Shown here one piece after another: positions 1 to 7,297 of a stretch of DNA of 32,655 nucleotides (the stretch's first letter is position 1; every line of letters begins with the position of its first letter). A program made the position numbers and the translations under genes. The notes under the pieces are model-generated. The model was not told where the DNA came from and made no database searches. It saw only the letters and a program-made list of their open reading frames with translations. Source of the stretch: a virus; IMG/VR virus record IMGVR_UViG_3300047409_000273, positions 1 through 32,655 of that record; one strand, given 5' to 3'.

Positions 1-126
1 CCTGTTCTTCTCAAGCGAATCTAACTTTTTCATTTCCATCTCGGCTGCGAGTTTAATTGCGTTCAGCCTTACTTTTGGGTTGTTTCGGAAAGCTGCATCA
101 TTCGCAATCGCCCAGGCTTCGGCCCG
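1..126 (-). other. in-frame continuation of the upstream gene beyond a TAG (partial at window edge)
   Basis: After the TAG at 127-129 the same minus-strand frame stays open to the window edge for 42 codons. It reads like protein: AEAWAIANDAAF, then KVRLNAIKLAAEM, then KKLDSLEKNR. The other two minus-strand frames hit stops in this stretch. The composition and the charged helical pattern resemble the C-terminal part of small terminase subunits. There is no ATG, GTG or TTG start codon for about 26 codons after the TAG, so separate initiation at the head of this segment is unlikely. It is probably the rest of the gene at 127-528, reached by readthrough or separated by a mutation or sequence error. 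Confidence 0.55.
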
Positions 127-528
127 CTACTCATCCAATGAATCCAGAGAGCTTGAGAGGATATCATTTACCTCTAAACGCTCAATCTGTCTGCGTTTAC
201 GATCTTTGAACGCATTCCACAGCTTACGACAAGCCTGAACGGAGATGTTCAGCTCTTTCGCAATATCAACCATTTTTTTGCCTTGGAGGTCGAACCGCAC
301 AAACTCTTTGTCAAGTTCTTTGATAGCCTCGTAATCACCATGAACAAGTGCGGTCTGCAATAATGCCTCGCCTTTGGACAGTTCTCCGCCCCCATTGTTG
401 CCAATCGTTGGGAAGCTCGTTTCAAGGTCATCCCGCAAATTGTAGGGGTCGCACTCCGGCTCATAATCGGATAAGTGTCGCGCAGCTTCGATAGCGTGAG
501 GACGAGGTGGATCTGGAATCTCGGACAT
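127..528 (-). CDS. putative small terminase subunit-like protein with helix-turn-helix, ended by TAG
   Basis: This gene encodes 133 residues from ATG 528; the frame is open further upstream to a TTG, but ATG 528 is preferred and lies just after a promoter at 549-577. Residues 83-110 (KMVDIAKELNISVQACRKLW, then a run of basic residues) look like a helix-turn-helix followed by a basic helix, as in small terminase subunits that bind the pac or cos site. The N-terminal third is acidic, proline-rich and probably disordered. The frame continues open beyond the TAG to the window edge. The terminase assignment is inferred from fold pattern and phage context; no large subunit is visible. A generic HTH regulator is the alternative. 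Confidence 0.5.
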   Translation of the reverse strand: MSEIPDPPRPHAIEAARHLSDYEPECDPYNLRDDLETSFPTIGNNGGGELSKGEALLQTALVHGDYEAIKELDKEFVRFDLQGKKMVDIAKELNISVQACRKLWNAFKDRKRRQIERLEVNDILSSSLDSLDE

Positions 529-548
529 GAAATGACTCAATTATTATA

Positions 549-577
549 TCTATACATTATATACCCAATTTTGTCAA
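549..577 (-). promoter_or_regulatory. sigma70-type promoter for the terminase-like gene
   Basis: On the minus strand TTGACA (572-577) is followed after 17 bp by TATAGA (549-554), with a second AT-rich TATAAT just downstream. It sits between the terminator at 583-613 and ATG 528, leaving a leader of about 14 nt. Perfect -35, imperfect -10. Confidence 0.55.
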
Positions 578-582
578 GACAA

Positions 583-613
583 GAAAAAACCGCCCCTTGG
601 AGAGAGCGGTTTT
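583..613 (-). terminator. Rho-independent terminator
   Basis: The minus strand reads AAAACCGC, a 12-nt loop, GCGGTTTT, then TT. The arms lie at 606-613 and 586-593. It comes about 20 nt after the stop codon of the 636-1997 gene and ends that transcription unit. Confidence 0.8.
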
Positions 614-635
614 AAAAAATCGAAGATTGAGTCTA

Positions 636-1997
636 TTATACCATTTCGGCCTCGGCCTCACTGTTTTCGTTCAAGAATTTGGCCTCATTTTTCTGGATGG
701 TAAGAGTAACCTCACCGTCCTCATAACGAGGAGCCAGAATCTCGCCTGTCTTACGATTGACTAAAATAGCCTCGTATTCAGGGAAGATGGCTTCTGCATA
801 GTCGATAACAGTATAAGGAGTGTGCACGACACCGTTGTCAGGGTTCAGCATGTACTCTTTAACGAGAAGGTCAACCACTTTGGAGCGATCATCCGTCTTC
901 AAGCCTGGATTCTTCTTGGCTAAAGCAGCGGCCACAGCCTCAAAGTTCTCCAGCTCATCGCTTTTGAAGTGCACCTGGAGTGTGGTCGGCTTGCTGGTAT
1001 CATGCTCTTCATCGACAAAGGCTTCAACTGAGAGAGTGCTTTTGGTTTTAATAGCCTCAAAGAGTTCTTCTTCCGTCTTGCCTGTAACTCCTGGGTTTTC
1101 TTCCCTTTCTCTCAAGACTTTCTTGATGATTCGATTCAGGCCCAGGTAGGTATGTGTTTTTGCAGCTTCTACCCATTCGCGAGCAGTCTCTTTACAGGCG
1201 ACATGCGTAATCATATTCGCCGCATGCCAGCCGATTTCAACCACATCATCCTCTGTTAAACCCCAATTGGTGAAGAACATGTAGGCTCTCATGTAGTACC
1301 AAGCACGTCTGCGCTTCATTTTCGGGAAATAACCTGAATCAATGAAGTCACCGAAGGACTTGAAGTATTCTCCGTTGACATCTTTATAGCGTGTCCAGAT
1401 GTTATTGGTGCTGATATAGCCAAACAATCCGCCTAATCGAAAGTACCCACGCTCGACTTCACGCAAGAGATCGACAGCCAATTGCACAACATCTTGGTTT
1501 GGAGACTCGTCGAATTTTTGTTTGATGTAATCGCTTGCAATCCACTCATAGCGTTCATCTTTGACATTCTTACGTGGCTTACCCTTAATGTCAACGACAC
1601 CCGTTAAGATCTCAAGATGCCAATTTGTGTCCTGTTCAGATATTGGGCCATCATAACGACCATCGCCCAGCGTAGCGAGAGGCTTAAAGACAGCATCAAG
1701 GTCTGTTGTCAGGGCTTTGTCCTTTTCCAAGGCCGCTTTCATCGTGAGTTTACTGGTTCGGCTTGTCTTTTCCTCCGCTAACTCAGCAATTTGAGAGATA
1801 GGAACAACATCGAAACGCTTGGCTCTATTCTGGATCTCAACCAGCTCTTCGCCGTTCTCACCTGTAATAAAACGATCAATACTTACTTGAGTATTTGCTG
1901 TTAAATTGCATCCCTTCGGCTTCTTACCTGTCTCAGGATCAAGCGGATACCCCGTAAACAGCACAACATCACCCACTTCAAAAGTAGAAGAACTCAT
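636..1997 (-). CDS. conserved phage protein of unknown function, possible DNA-binding regulator
   Basis: This gene encodes 453 residues from ATG 1997, preceded by CGGAG. Residues about 6-60 (VGDVVLFTGYPLDPETGKK onward) look like a small beta-barrel domain. Residues about 190-290 are basic and helical, including GYFRLGGLFGYIS, KMKRRRAWYYMRAY and LTEDDVVEIGWHAANMITHVA. This resembles helical DNA-binding regions in some plasmid and phage regulators. The C-terminal tail is acidic. It is monocistronic, with its own strong promoter (2047-2075) just downstream of a 22-bp palindrome and its own terminator, which suggests independent control. I do not recognise the family; a regulator that binds the palindrome is only a hypothesis. 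Confidence 0.8.
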   Translation of the reverse strand: MSSSTFEVGDVVLFTGYPLDPETGKKPKGCNLTANTQVSIDRFITGENGEELVEIQNRAKRFDVVPISQIAELAEEKTSRTSKLTMKAALEKDKALTTDLDAVFKPLATLGDGRYDGPISEQDTNWHLEILTGVVDIKGKPRKNVKDERYEWIASDYIKQKFDESPNQDVVQLAVDLLREVERGYFRLGGLFGYISTNNIWTRYKDVNGEYFKSFGDFIDSGYFPKMKRRRAWYYMRAYMFFTNWGLTEDDVVEIGWHAANMITHVACKETAREWVEAAKTHTYLGLNRIIKKVLREREENPGVTGKTEEELFEAIKTKSTLSVEAFVDEEHDTSKPTTLQVHFKSDELENFEAVAAALAKKNPGLKTDDRSKVVDLLVKEYMLNPDNGVVHTPYTVIDYAEAIFPEYEAILVNRKTGEILAPRYEDGEVTLTIQKNEAKFLNENSEAEAEMV

Positions 1998-2046
1998 CTA
2001 TAAAATCTCCGATATATTTTTGTTACCGTGCCAATGAATTATTTCG

Positions 2047-2075
2047 ATAATATAGGCACATAAAAAAACTGTCAA
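2047..2075 (-). promoter_or_regulatory. strong sigma70-type promoter for the 453-residue gene
   Basis: TTGACA (2070-2075), a 17-bp spacer and TATTAT (2047-2052) are on the minus strand, giving a predicted start near 2040 and a leader of about 43 nt before ATG 1997. The AAAGTGCA palindrome lies 6 bp upstream of the -35 box. Confidence 0.75.
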
Positions 2076-2080
2076 CACCC

Positions 2081-2102
2081 AAAGTGCAAATTTGTGCACT
2101 TT
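2081..2102. repeat. 22-bp palindromic site A (AAAGTGCA-N6-TGCACTTT)
   Basis: This is a perfect dyad with 8-bp arms and a 6-bp centre (AATTTG), in the gap between the RuvC-like gene and the promoter at 2047-2075. The same arms recur at 9241, 16274, 22909 and 28426. Its position just upstream of the -35 box suits a regulator site. Confidence 0.8.
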
Positions 2103-2106
2103 GCTT

Positions 2107-2682
2107 TTAGAAAGTCTGTATCTTTTTAGTCAATTTTCTATGGTCACGACTACCTTCTTGCTTTTCATGCCAGAGAAAATCTGCAAGGCAAGCTAAGGCA
2201 AAAGCGTCTACCTGATTGTCATCGGGGAATTTCTTGCCATAATCGCGCTCAATCGCTTCTGCCATTTGAGCTTTATCAGCAAACCCGTGCCCTGTTGTGA
2301 ACTTTTTTAAAGTTGTCGGTGGGACTTCGTATATCACATCAAAATCAAAACGCATGATGAGAGTCATCTTAATCATGCCAATTAATTCAGCCAAGTCGCA
2401 GATACGGCCTTTGGCATTCATGGCAAAGTGCTCAATCACAAGCACTAAATTCGTGTTACCTAGATCGACTGCACTGAGATGGTTCACAACAGTAGCGAGG
2501 ATCATCTCTACGATCTTGCGGTGACGGGTGCCTCTTTTTGGATCTCCAGGCTTCTTTTTCTGAGGAAACCCATAAGTGATATTGCCAACTGGCTTTCCGT
2601 TTTCCACTTTGTGTAATGACATCGCAGGGAAAGCAATCGAAGAGTCGATGCCGATTATAAATGTGTTCTTTTTATCTGCCAC
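2107..2682 (-). CDS. RuvC-like Holliday junction resolvase
   Basis: This gene encodes 191 residues with an RNase H/RuvC fold that resolves branched DNA during replication, recombination and packaging. The acidic active-site residues are visible: D13 in FIIGIDSS, E84 in LVLVIEHF, and D155/D159 in DDNQVDAFALA near the C terminus. Length matches RuvC-type enzymes. The GTG start at 2682 is chosen because GGAG lies 7 nt upstream and the next residues read ADKKNTFIIGID. It overlaps the end of the Cas4/RecB-like nuclease gene by 11 bp and belongs to the recombination operon. The class is secure; the substrate range is inferred. Confidence 0.85.
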   Translation of the reverse strand: MADKKNTFIIGIDSSIAFPAMSLHKVENGKPVGNITYGFPQKKKPGDPKRGTRHRKIVEMILATVVNHLSAVDLGNTNLVLVIEHFAMNAKGRICDLAELIGMIKMTLIMRFDFDVIYEVPPTTLKKFTTGHGFADKAQMAEAIERDYGKKFPDDNQVDAFALACLADFLWHEKQEGSRDHRKLTKKIQTF

Positions 2683-3568
2683 TAAAACACTCCGCCACTA
2701 CGGGGCAATCCTTCGCCATAGCACAATCTGTCGAAAAGCACTTAGTACGCTCTGGGAGATTAATTGTGTCTTTGACGTGCCTGATTTCCATTACCACTTG
2801 ATTGAAATCCTGGACGATCCTAGGATTCATGTCTTTGACTTTAATTATAAACTCTTCCAGCACTGAACCTGAGAATTTAAAGCCTTTTGAAGCGTATAAA
2901 ATTCGGAAGCTATCCGTTTTGACCTTGAATCCAAGCTTCTCGAACTTCTCTCTGTTCTTCTCAAGCAGCCGAACATAGCCGTAACCCTGCTTGATGTAGT
3001 CTTCTGACGGCTCTTTTAGGATTTTAAAGCCATCTGCACTAATGGATTTTAACTCAATGACCTCAAGCTCATTGGCCTCGTTCAGTAGAAGCAAGTCAGG
3101 ATGCGCAGCAATGATATCGTCCCAAAGAAGCGTGGCTTCGCCGTGCTCTGTCGTGATATTTGTTTTACAGACATTGCAAAGCACATGGTAGTGGTCGATT
3201 CCTAGACCTTCCATGCGAAGAGCACCACAGACGCAGCTCCAATCGGCGTAAACGTTCTCTGTGCCGTAAGCAGTAATCAGCGTATCCCGAATAATCTTCT
3301 CAGCAGCCCTTCCATATCCCCACATAAGCTTCTGAGCCACGCTAGGGCGTGTGTAGAATTTCCGGCCAGAATTCACCATCAAGTAGTGCTGACGATCACA
3401 GAACTTCGTGGCCTTGGAAAGGTGGACAGGCATAATGCCAGCACGAACTTGCTGTAAGTCCAGACGAGTGACAGCCTCAATGGCAGCGGATAAGCTATCG
3501 TATTTAGGGTAGTCGCGCTTGATTTCAGGGCGATCCAGGGATTGATAAATACTATCGAAAAAACTCAT
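2672..3568 (-). CDS. Cas4/RecB-like PD-(D/E)XK nuclease with Fe-S-type cysteines and a zinc-finger insertion
   Basis: This gene encodes 298 residues. The nuclease core shows E90 in GRAAEK, D158 in HPDLLLL and E172/K174 in EVIELK, then a QGYGY helix. C57 near the N terminus plus C277, C282, C288 and C294 at the C terminus match the split cysteine layout that holds an iron-sulphur cluster in Cas4 and AddB nucleases. A separate CxC...CxxC set (C112, C114, C131, C134) looks like an inserted zinc ribbon. Homologues process DNA ends. It lies between a second small nuclease and the RuvC-like gene, downstream of recA-like and helicase genes, so end resection or branch processing is likely. There is no CRISPR array or other Cas gene nearby. 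Confidence 0.8.
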   Translation of the reverse strand: MSFFDSIYQSLDRPEIKRDYPKYDSLSAAIEAVTRLDLQQVRAGIMPVHLSKATKFCDRQHYLMVNSGRKFYTRPSVAQKLMWGYGRAAEKIIRDTLITAYGTENVYADWSCVCGALRMEGLGIDHYHVLCNVCKTNITTEHGEATLLWDDIIAAHPDLLLLNEANELEVIELKSISADGFKILKEPSEDYIKQGYGYVRLLEKNREKFEKLGFKVKTDSFRILYASKGFKFSGSVLEEFIIKVKDMNPRIVQDFNQVVMEIRHVKDTINLPERTKCFSTDCAMAKDCPVVAECFSGR

Positions 3569-3890
3569 GACTCACCAACATCTCAAGTACGTCTAATGGG
3601 ATAACTGCCAGCTTGTTTAGGACTCGCCCTGTCGGCCCCAGGAATTCGATTTGCAGAGCTGGAATCTCATCATTAGCAAGTCCAGCCTGTTCAATCTTTT
3701 CAGCCATTTCTCGTGTGATAGAGAAGGATTTCTTTTCGGTGCATTTGTGCTCCAGGCGTAGGATTCCTCTGACTCGAACATCCCCTTTGATGCCCTTGTT
3801 GCCCGAACCTGTGGTCAAATATCCGCCGAACTTCTTGGCTGCTTCCTTCTCTAACTCTGGAGAACGTTGCTGTGCGATGTATTTACGCAT
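3552..3890 (-). CDS. small PD-(D/E)XK nuclease, resolvase-like
   Basis: This gene encodes 112 residues from ATG 3890, whose A is shared with the TAA of the recA-like gene (TAATG). GGAG about 9 nt upstream supports this start over a longer open frame reaching 3929. The motif GSGNKGIKGDVRV followed by RLEHKCTEKKSFSIT gives the acidic D and E-x-K triad of a minimal PD-(D/E)XK fold, as in archaeal Hjc-like resolvases and phage endonucleases. It overlaps the next nuclease gene by 17 bp. It probably cuts branched or flapped DNA during phage recombination. The nuclease fold is fairly sure; the substrate is inferred. Confidence 0.7.
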   Translation of the reverse strand: MRKYIAQQRSPELEKEAAKKFGGYLTTGSGNKGIKGDVRVRGILRLEHKCTEKKSFSITREMAEKIEQAGLANDEIPALQIEFLGPTGRVLNKLAVIPLDVLEMLVSHEFFR

Positions 3891-4996
3891 TATGGAAGCT
3901 CCAATCCTTTTGGGTGATACATTCCACACAGGAAGCCATCCTGTGGCAATGCAGTAAGCCCGTTGTTCTCCCGATTAGTTCCAATGATCCTGGCCTTCAG
4001 AAGGTTGTACTGATCTGGGTTCTCGTACATGAAGTCCTCAATGGAATCCAGAGTCTTGAACTTGTCCTTGATGCCGAAGACGAGATAGCCTCCAGGGCCA
4101 CTGCCTGTGATCACGTTGTGCTTCCTGCCGTAATTGATGGCAGTACGGAAGTCAGTCACAGTCCCAGGTTGAATCTTTTCTCCTGGCATTACTTGCATCG
4201 TCCACTTGCCATCCAGGATAGACATCGGGCCTTTGTATTTCTTAACGATGAAAGAGTGCTCCGTATGGTGAATCGCCTTATCTTCATCATCGTCTTTGGC
4301 CGAGATTCTTTTCACATTCCCGAACTCGACACGAGTGAAGAACGCAAAGCCTTGCTGCTCGCCTCCTGGAAGAGTACGCGGATCGGTGTTCGGAAGAGCC
4401 TTTGGATTAATGCGCCATTGGTTGATGCAAATAGCCGTCAATGTGTCGGCAGGATCTTCTTGCATACGTGAGAAAGAGGTAAGAAGGATCTCGTTGAGAG
4501 TCTTTCCAACCATCTTGGCCCTAAGTCCCCATGTCTGCTCCCCGAACTTCTTCTCATATTCCTCTTGTGGAATGATCTGAGCCAGAGAATCGACGACGAC
4601 CATTTTGCAATCGCGCTCACGGATGACTTCTTTCATCACATTGAGGCCTGTCTCGGCGATGGTTGGTTGCACTACAGCCAATCTGTCGAGATCAACGCCG
4701 TGTTGTGCCGCCCAATTCGCATCATAAGTGCCTTCAAAATCAACAAGAAGAATTCCTGAGTCTGGATACTTTTTCTGCATGGCTCCAATTGCGCGTAAGG
4801 AGATCGTGCTCTTGCCGGATGACGGGTATCCGATAAGCGCATTGCAATATCCTTCTGCAAAGCCGCCATTGTAAGCGTAGTCCAGCGCGAAGATGCCTGT
4901 GTCTAGTGTTCTTGTCCAAGGTTTTTCATTGCCTCTTGTGACCACTGGTACACCCGCCTTAGAATTTATCTTGCTGATTTTGTCGAACATTCCCAT
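3890..4996 (-). CDS. RecA/UvsX-like recombinase
   Basis: This gene encodes 368 residues of a RecA-fold strand-exchange ATPase. Walker A is GYPSSGKST (56-64), the catalytic glutamate is E88 in LVDFEGTYD, and Walker B is MVVVDSLAQ with D136. A glycine-rich stretch (TLPGGEQQG) fits the DNA-binding L2 loop. The long C-terminal region is unlike cellular RecA and closer to phage recombinases. AAGGG precedes ATG 4996. It is co-transcribed with the helicase upstream and two nucleases and a resolvase downstream, a typical recombination-dependent replication and repair operon. The stop codon overlaps the next start. Confidence 0.9.
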   Translation of the reverse strand: MGMFDKISKINSKAGVPVVTRGNEKPWTRTLDTGIFALDYAYNGGFAEGYCNALIGYPSSGKSTISLRAIGAMQKKYPDSGILLVDFEGTYDANWAAQHGVDLDRLAVVQPTIAETGLNVMKEVIRERDCKMVVVDSLAQIIPQEEYEKKFGEQTWGLRAKMVGKTLNEILLTSFSRMQEDPADTLTAICINQWRINPKALPNTDPRTLPGGEQQGFAFFTRVEFGNVKRISAKDDDEDKAIHHTEHSFIVKKYKGPMSILDGKWTMQVMPGEKIQPGTVTDFRTAINYGRKHNVITGSGPGGYLVFGIKDKFKTLDSIEDFMYENPDQYNLLKARIIGTNRENNGLTALPQDGFLCGMYHPKGLELP

Positions 4997-4999
4997 TGG

Positions 5000-5314
5000 C
5001 TATTGCCCTTGTGCGTATCCTGCTACCATGTTTTTGATGCGTTCTGGCACCCATACAGCGCAGTATTGGTAAGCCTTTTCGACACCTTCTGGCGTTGCTG
5101 GGCAAGGCATCTCAATAGATACATCCACCCGCAGGGATTCGTAATTCCCCATGTTTTTGGTTAAGCCGCCGCTGACGCGAACTCTGGTCACATTGCCTTC
5201 AAGATCTTTGATCTTTACAGGGAAGCTATTTTCGTTTGTTATGCTGTCTACCACTTGTCCACCACTTACTTTCTCAATTACCTCTGAAGCCTGTCCATAC
5301 AGTTGGTTCGCCAC
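5000..5314 (-). CDS. conserved phage protein in the recombination operon
   Basis: This gene encodes 104 residues from a GTG at 5314 with GGAGAG about 6 nt upstream. No catalytic motif is visible. The C-terminal half (MGNYESLRVDVSIEMPCPAT, then AYQYCAVWVPERI) has the look of a compact alpha/beta domain common in phage replication regions. The gene ends in TAG only 3 nt before the recA-like start and in the same frame, so translational coupling is likely. A recombination accessory role is possible from position alone; I do not recognise the family. Confidence 0.7.
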   Translation of the reverse strand: MANQLYGQASEVIEKVSGGQVVDSITNENSFPVKIKDLEGNVTRVRVSGGLTKNMGNYESLRVDVSIEMPCPATPEGVEKAYQYCAVWVPERIKNMVAGYAQGQ

Positions 5315-5831
5315 TTTTTGCTCTCCGTTTTATTTCATCTCTCACTTCTTCCAACTCATCCCAAAGATGACAATACTCAGGTGATGTTTTGCTAAAATGA
5401 CGGGAATATTTGTTGTGTTCTGCGTACCATTTGGTGATTACCAGAACCTCTTCGTACAGATAGACTCGTCTCCACCTGAACCCTGGCTCCTTCATTCGCC
5501 CGATCTTGAAAGGGAGATAGCCGTTGAATATGGCTATGGGGCCGTGGAATCGTCGCTCCCAATCAAAGGGGATTTCTCCTCCTCTGGAGAGCATTTTGCC
5601 AAGCGCTTTGAGCGAATAGACGATAGATTTGAAACGAAGCTCATTACTAGCGCATTCCGTAAGGAACCCTTTTTGATAGATTTCAACGGGATCGTGGATG
5701 ACTTGGCACGTATTGATACGGTATCCATAGTGCTTTCTCTTTGCCTGATTGTTGCCTTTACGGAGCTTCCGATAGCCGTCTCCATCTCGGATGAGCATAT
5801 CGAGTTCGTCTCGATTAAATCCCTCCGTCAT
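5274..5831 (-). CDS. hypothetical protein
   Basis: This gene encodes 185 basic residues rich in tyrosine, tryptophan and arginine (RRFHGPIAIFNGYLPF, GFRWRRVYLYEEV). Its ATG lies inside the end of the helicase gene (17-bp overlap) and its end overlaps the next gene by 41 bp. This tight packing supports a real gene. The amphipathic C-terminal helix contains WDELEEVRDEIKRR. No known motif is seen; a nucleic-acid-binding helper of the helicase/recombinase set is possible. Confidence 0.65.
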   Translation of the reverse strand: MTEGFNRDELDMLIRDGDGYRKLRKGNNQAKRKHYGYRINTCQVIHDPVEIYQKGFLTECASNELRFKSIVYSLKALGKMLSRGGEIPFDWERRFHGPIAIFNGYLPFKIGRMKEPGFRWRRVYLYEEVLVITKWYAEHNKYSRHFSKTSPEYCHLWDELEEVRDEIKRRAKSGEPTVWTGFRGN

Positions 5832-7224
5832 GGCGCACCAGCTCGACTGTTCTATCTGCCTTGTATTCCAGGATTCTCTTTTCGCAATAGCCTGAAAGCG
5901 TCTCGTCGTCTAAGTCGTTGAGTGTGTACCAAAGAGACAAATTCTTGTTCTCGTAAGGTCTGCGAACACGCCCGATGAGCTGTTTTGCCTTCTTTTGAGG
6001 AGTTGCGTCACATCCAGTATCAAAGCGGTTGTAACTTAGGCCTTCTCGCATCTGCCCATAGACTGTGAGCATGACTTGGCAATTGTCTTTGACGTAATCG
6101 TGATATTCTTTTTCTTTGAGCTTGGTTCTCATTCCACAAGCTTCTTGCATATCCGCAGAGCCGTTGTAGACCAGTCCCGCTTTTTCTGGAGGAAGCCCGA
6201 ACTCGACGGCCAGTCTGAACAATTCTCGTAGATGCTTCTTGTATTCCGAGAAGATCATCACCGTGCGGCCAGCGGCCACTAATTTACAGATAAGCTTTGC
6301 GATCTTGCAATTTCTTGTCCAGTCCTTGCTCACGCATAAGATCTTTCCCTCGCGGTTTTCTCCCCAATTCGGGCCATTCATTCGGCGATAGGGGAGGACG
6401 TGAACCTTAATGGGTAAGGCTTCTGCTTCTGCCACGACATCCCCTGTGCCAAAGTGAAGTTTATAGATCTCGTCCTTGCCATCGTCTCTATCGAGAGTCG
6501 CAGTCATAGCTAAGTTATATCGAGCGTTGACTGCTCCTAAACACTTGCTAAATTCATCTGCGCCTAGGTTATGCACCTCATCGAAGATCATCATTCCGAT
6601 TTCATCTTTGAGTTGGGCATTATATTTGCCTCGGAAGAGAGTCTGCACCATTCCGACGAGTATTTGCTTATCTGTCTCGCACTTCGCACCCTGTACAATT
6701 CCGATTTCGGAGCGGTCGATGCCTGTTAAGGCCTGAATCTCCTCAATCCATTGGTTCTTCAGTTTCTCTGATTTCACTAGGATTAGAGGCTTTTGGCCTA
6801 ACGTTCCAGCTACATGAAGAGCGATAGCTGTTTTTCCAACGCCAGTATCAGCTACGAAAAGGGAATTGTAATGGGTGATTAATTCCTGATAGACTTGCTT
6901 AACCAGGAATGGTTGATCCTTGTGTGCACGAGCATGTTTTACATCAGGTAAGCGTGGTGGATTAAATGTTGGGACATAAGCCGAGAAGTCATCTACACGA
7001 TTGATCCAAAGGTCGCCATAAAGCTCCCTGAGCTTATCTACCGCATATCGTTTGGGTAAGCCAATAAAACCATCAAAGCTAATATCGTCATAAACCTTGA
7101 TTGGATCAGGTTTTTCCTTGCCCTTGAATTGGACAGGACGGACGGTTAATTGCTCCTTGATGGCTGCAAGGTTATTAAACTTTGTTACAGGGTAATATAC
7201 CCAGCCCAAAACAAAAGGCTTCAT
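5815..7224 (-). CDS. SF2 DNA helicase (DEVH box, UvsW/RadD-like)
   Basis: This gene encodes 469 residues from ATG 7224; a GTG two codons upstream is an alternative start. An N-terminal region of about 100 residues precedes the motor. Walker A ADTGVGKT is near residue 125, DEVH in MMIFDEVHNL near 215, motif III TAT near 241, and motif VI is QLIGRVRRP in the C-terminal RecA lobe. This order defines a superfamily 2 translocase. Phage relatives such as T4 UvsW remodel forks, R-loops and branched DNA. It heads the group of recombination genes and follows a hairpin at 7254-7288. Helicase class is sure; the exact activity is inferred. Confidence 0.88.
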   Translation of the reverse strand: MKPFVLGWVYYPVTKFNNLAAIKEQLTVRPVQFKGKEKPDPIKVYDDISFDGFIGLPKRYAVDKLRELYGDLWINRVDDFSAYVPTFNPPRLPDVKHARAHKDQPFLVKQVYQELITHYNSLFVADTGVGKTAIALHVAGTLGQKPLILVKSEKLKNQWIEEIQALTGIDRSEIGIVQGAKCETDKQILVGMVQTLFRGKYNAQLKDEIGMMIFDEVHNLGADEFSKCLGAVNARYNLAMTATLDRDDGKDEIYKLHFGTGDVVAEAEALPIKVHVLPYRRMNGPNWGENREGKILCVSKDWTRNCKIAKLICKLVAAGRTVMIFSEYKKHLRELFRLAVEFGLPPEKAGLVYNGSADMQEACGMRTKLKEKEYHDYVKDNCQVMLTVYGQMREGLSYNRFDTGCDATPQKKAKQLIGRVRRPYENKNLSLWYTLNDLDDETLSGYCEKRILEYKADRTVELVRHDGGI

Positions 7225-7253
7225 CCACACTCACTCTTGGTATAAAATAGGAC

Positions 7254-7288
7254 GGGGGAAGTACGTCTACGCTTGCGCGGCTTCCCCC
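7254..7288 (-). terminator. stem-loop after the ssDNA-binding-like gene, probable partial terminator
   Basis: The minus strand reads GGGGGAAG, a 19-nt loop and CTTCCCCC, then GTCCTATTTTATA. The 8-bp stem begins 10 nt after the stop codon of the 7298-8122 gene. The T tract is weak, so it may attenuate transcription or protect the upstream mRNA end rather than terminate fully. Confidence 0.5.
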
Positions 7289-7297
7289 ACGAACTAT

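Noticed and set aside
820-1149. Plus-strand open frame opposite the 453-residue gene, and similar long antisense frames at 3872-4471, 5397-5921 and 19408-20067
   Set aside because: They mirror confident minus-strand genes with catalytic motifs and lack ribosome sites or recognisable domains.
2672-3568. CRISPR adaptation locus suggested by the Cas4-like gene
   Set aside because: There are no repeat-spacer arrays and no cas1 or cas2 in the window; the gene sits among recombination genes.
3890-5314. TAG between the 104-residue gene and the recA-like gene, which are in the same frame
   Set aside because: The recA-like gene has its own ribosome site and ATG right after the TAG, and its N terminus is complete, so readthrough is not needed.
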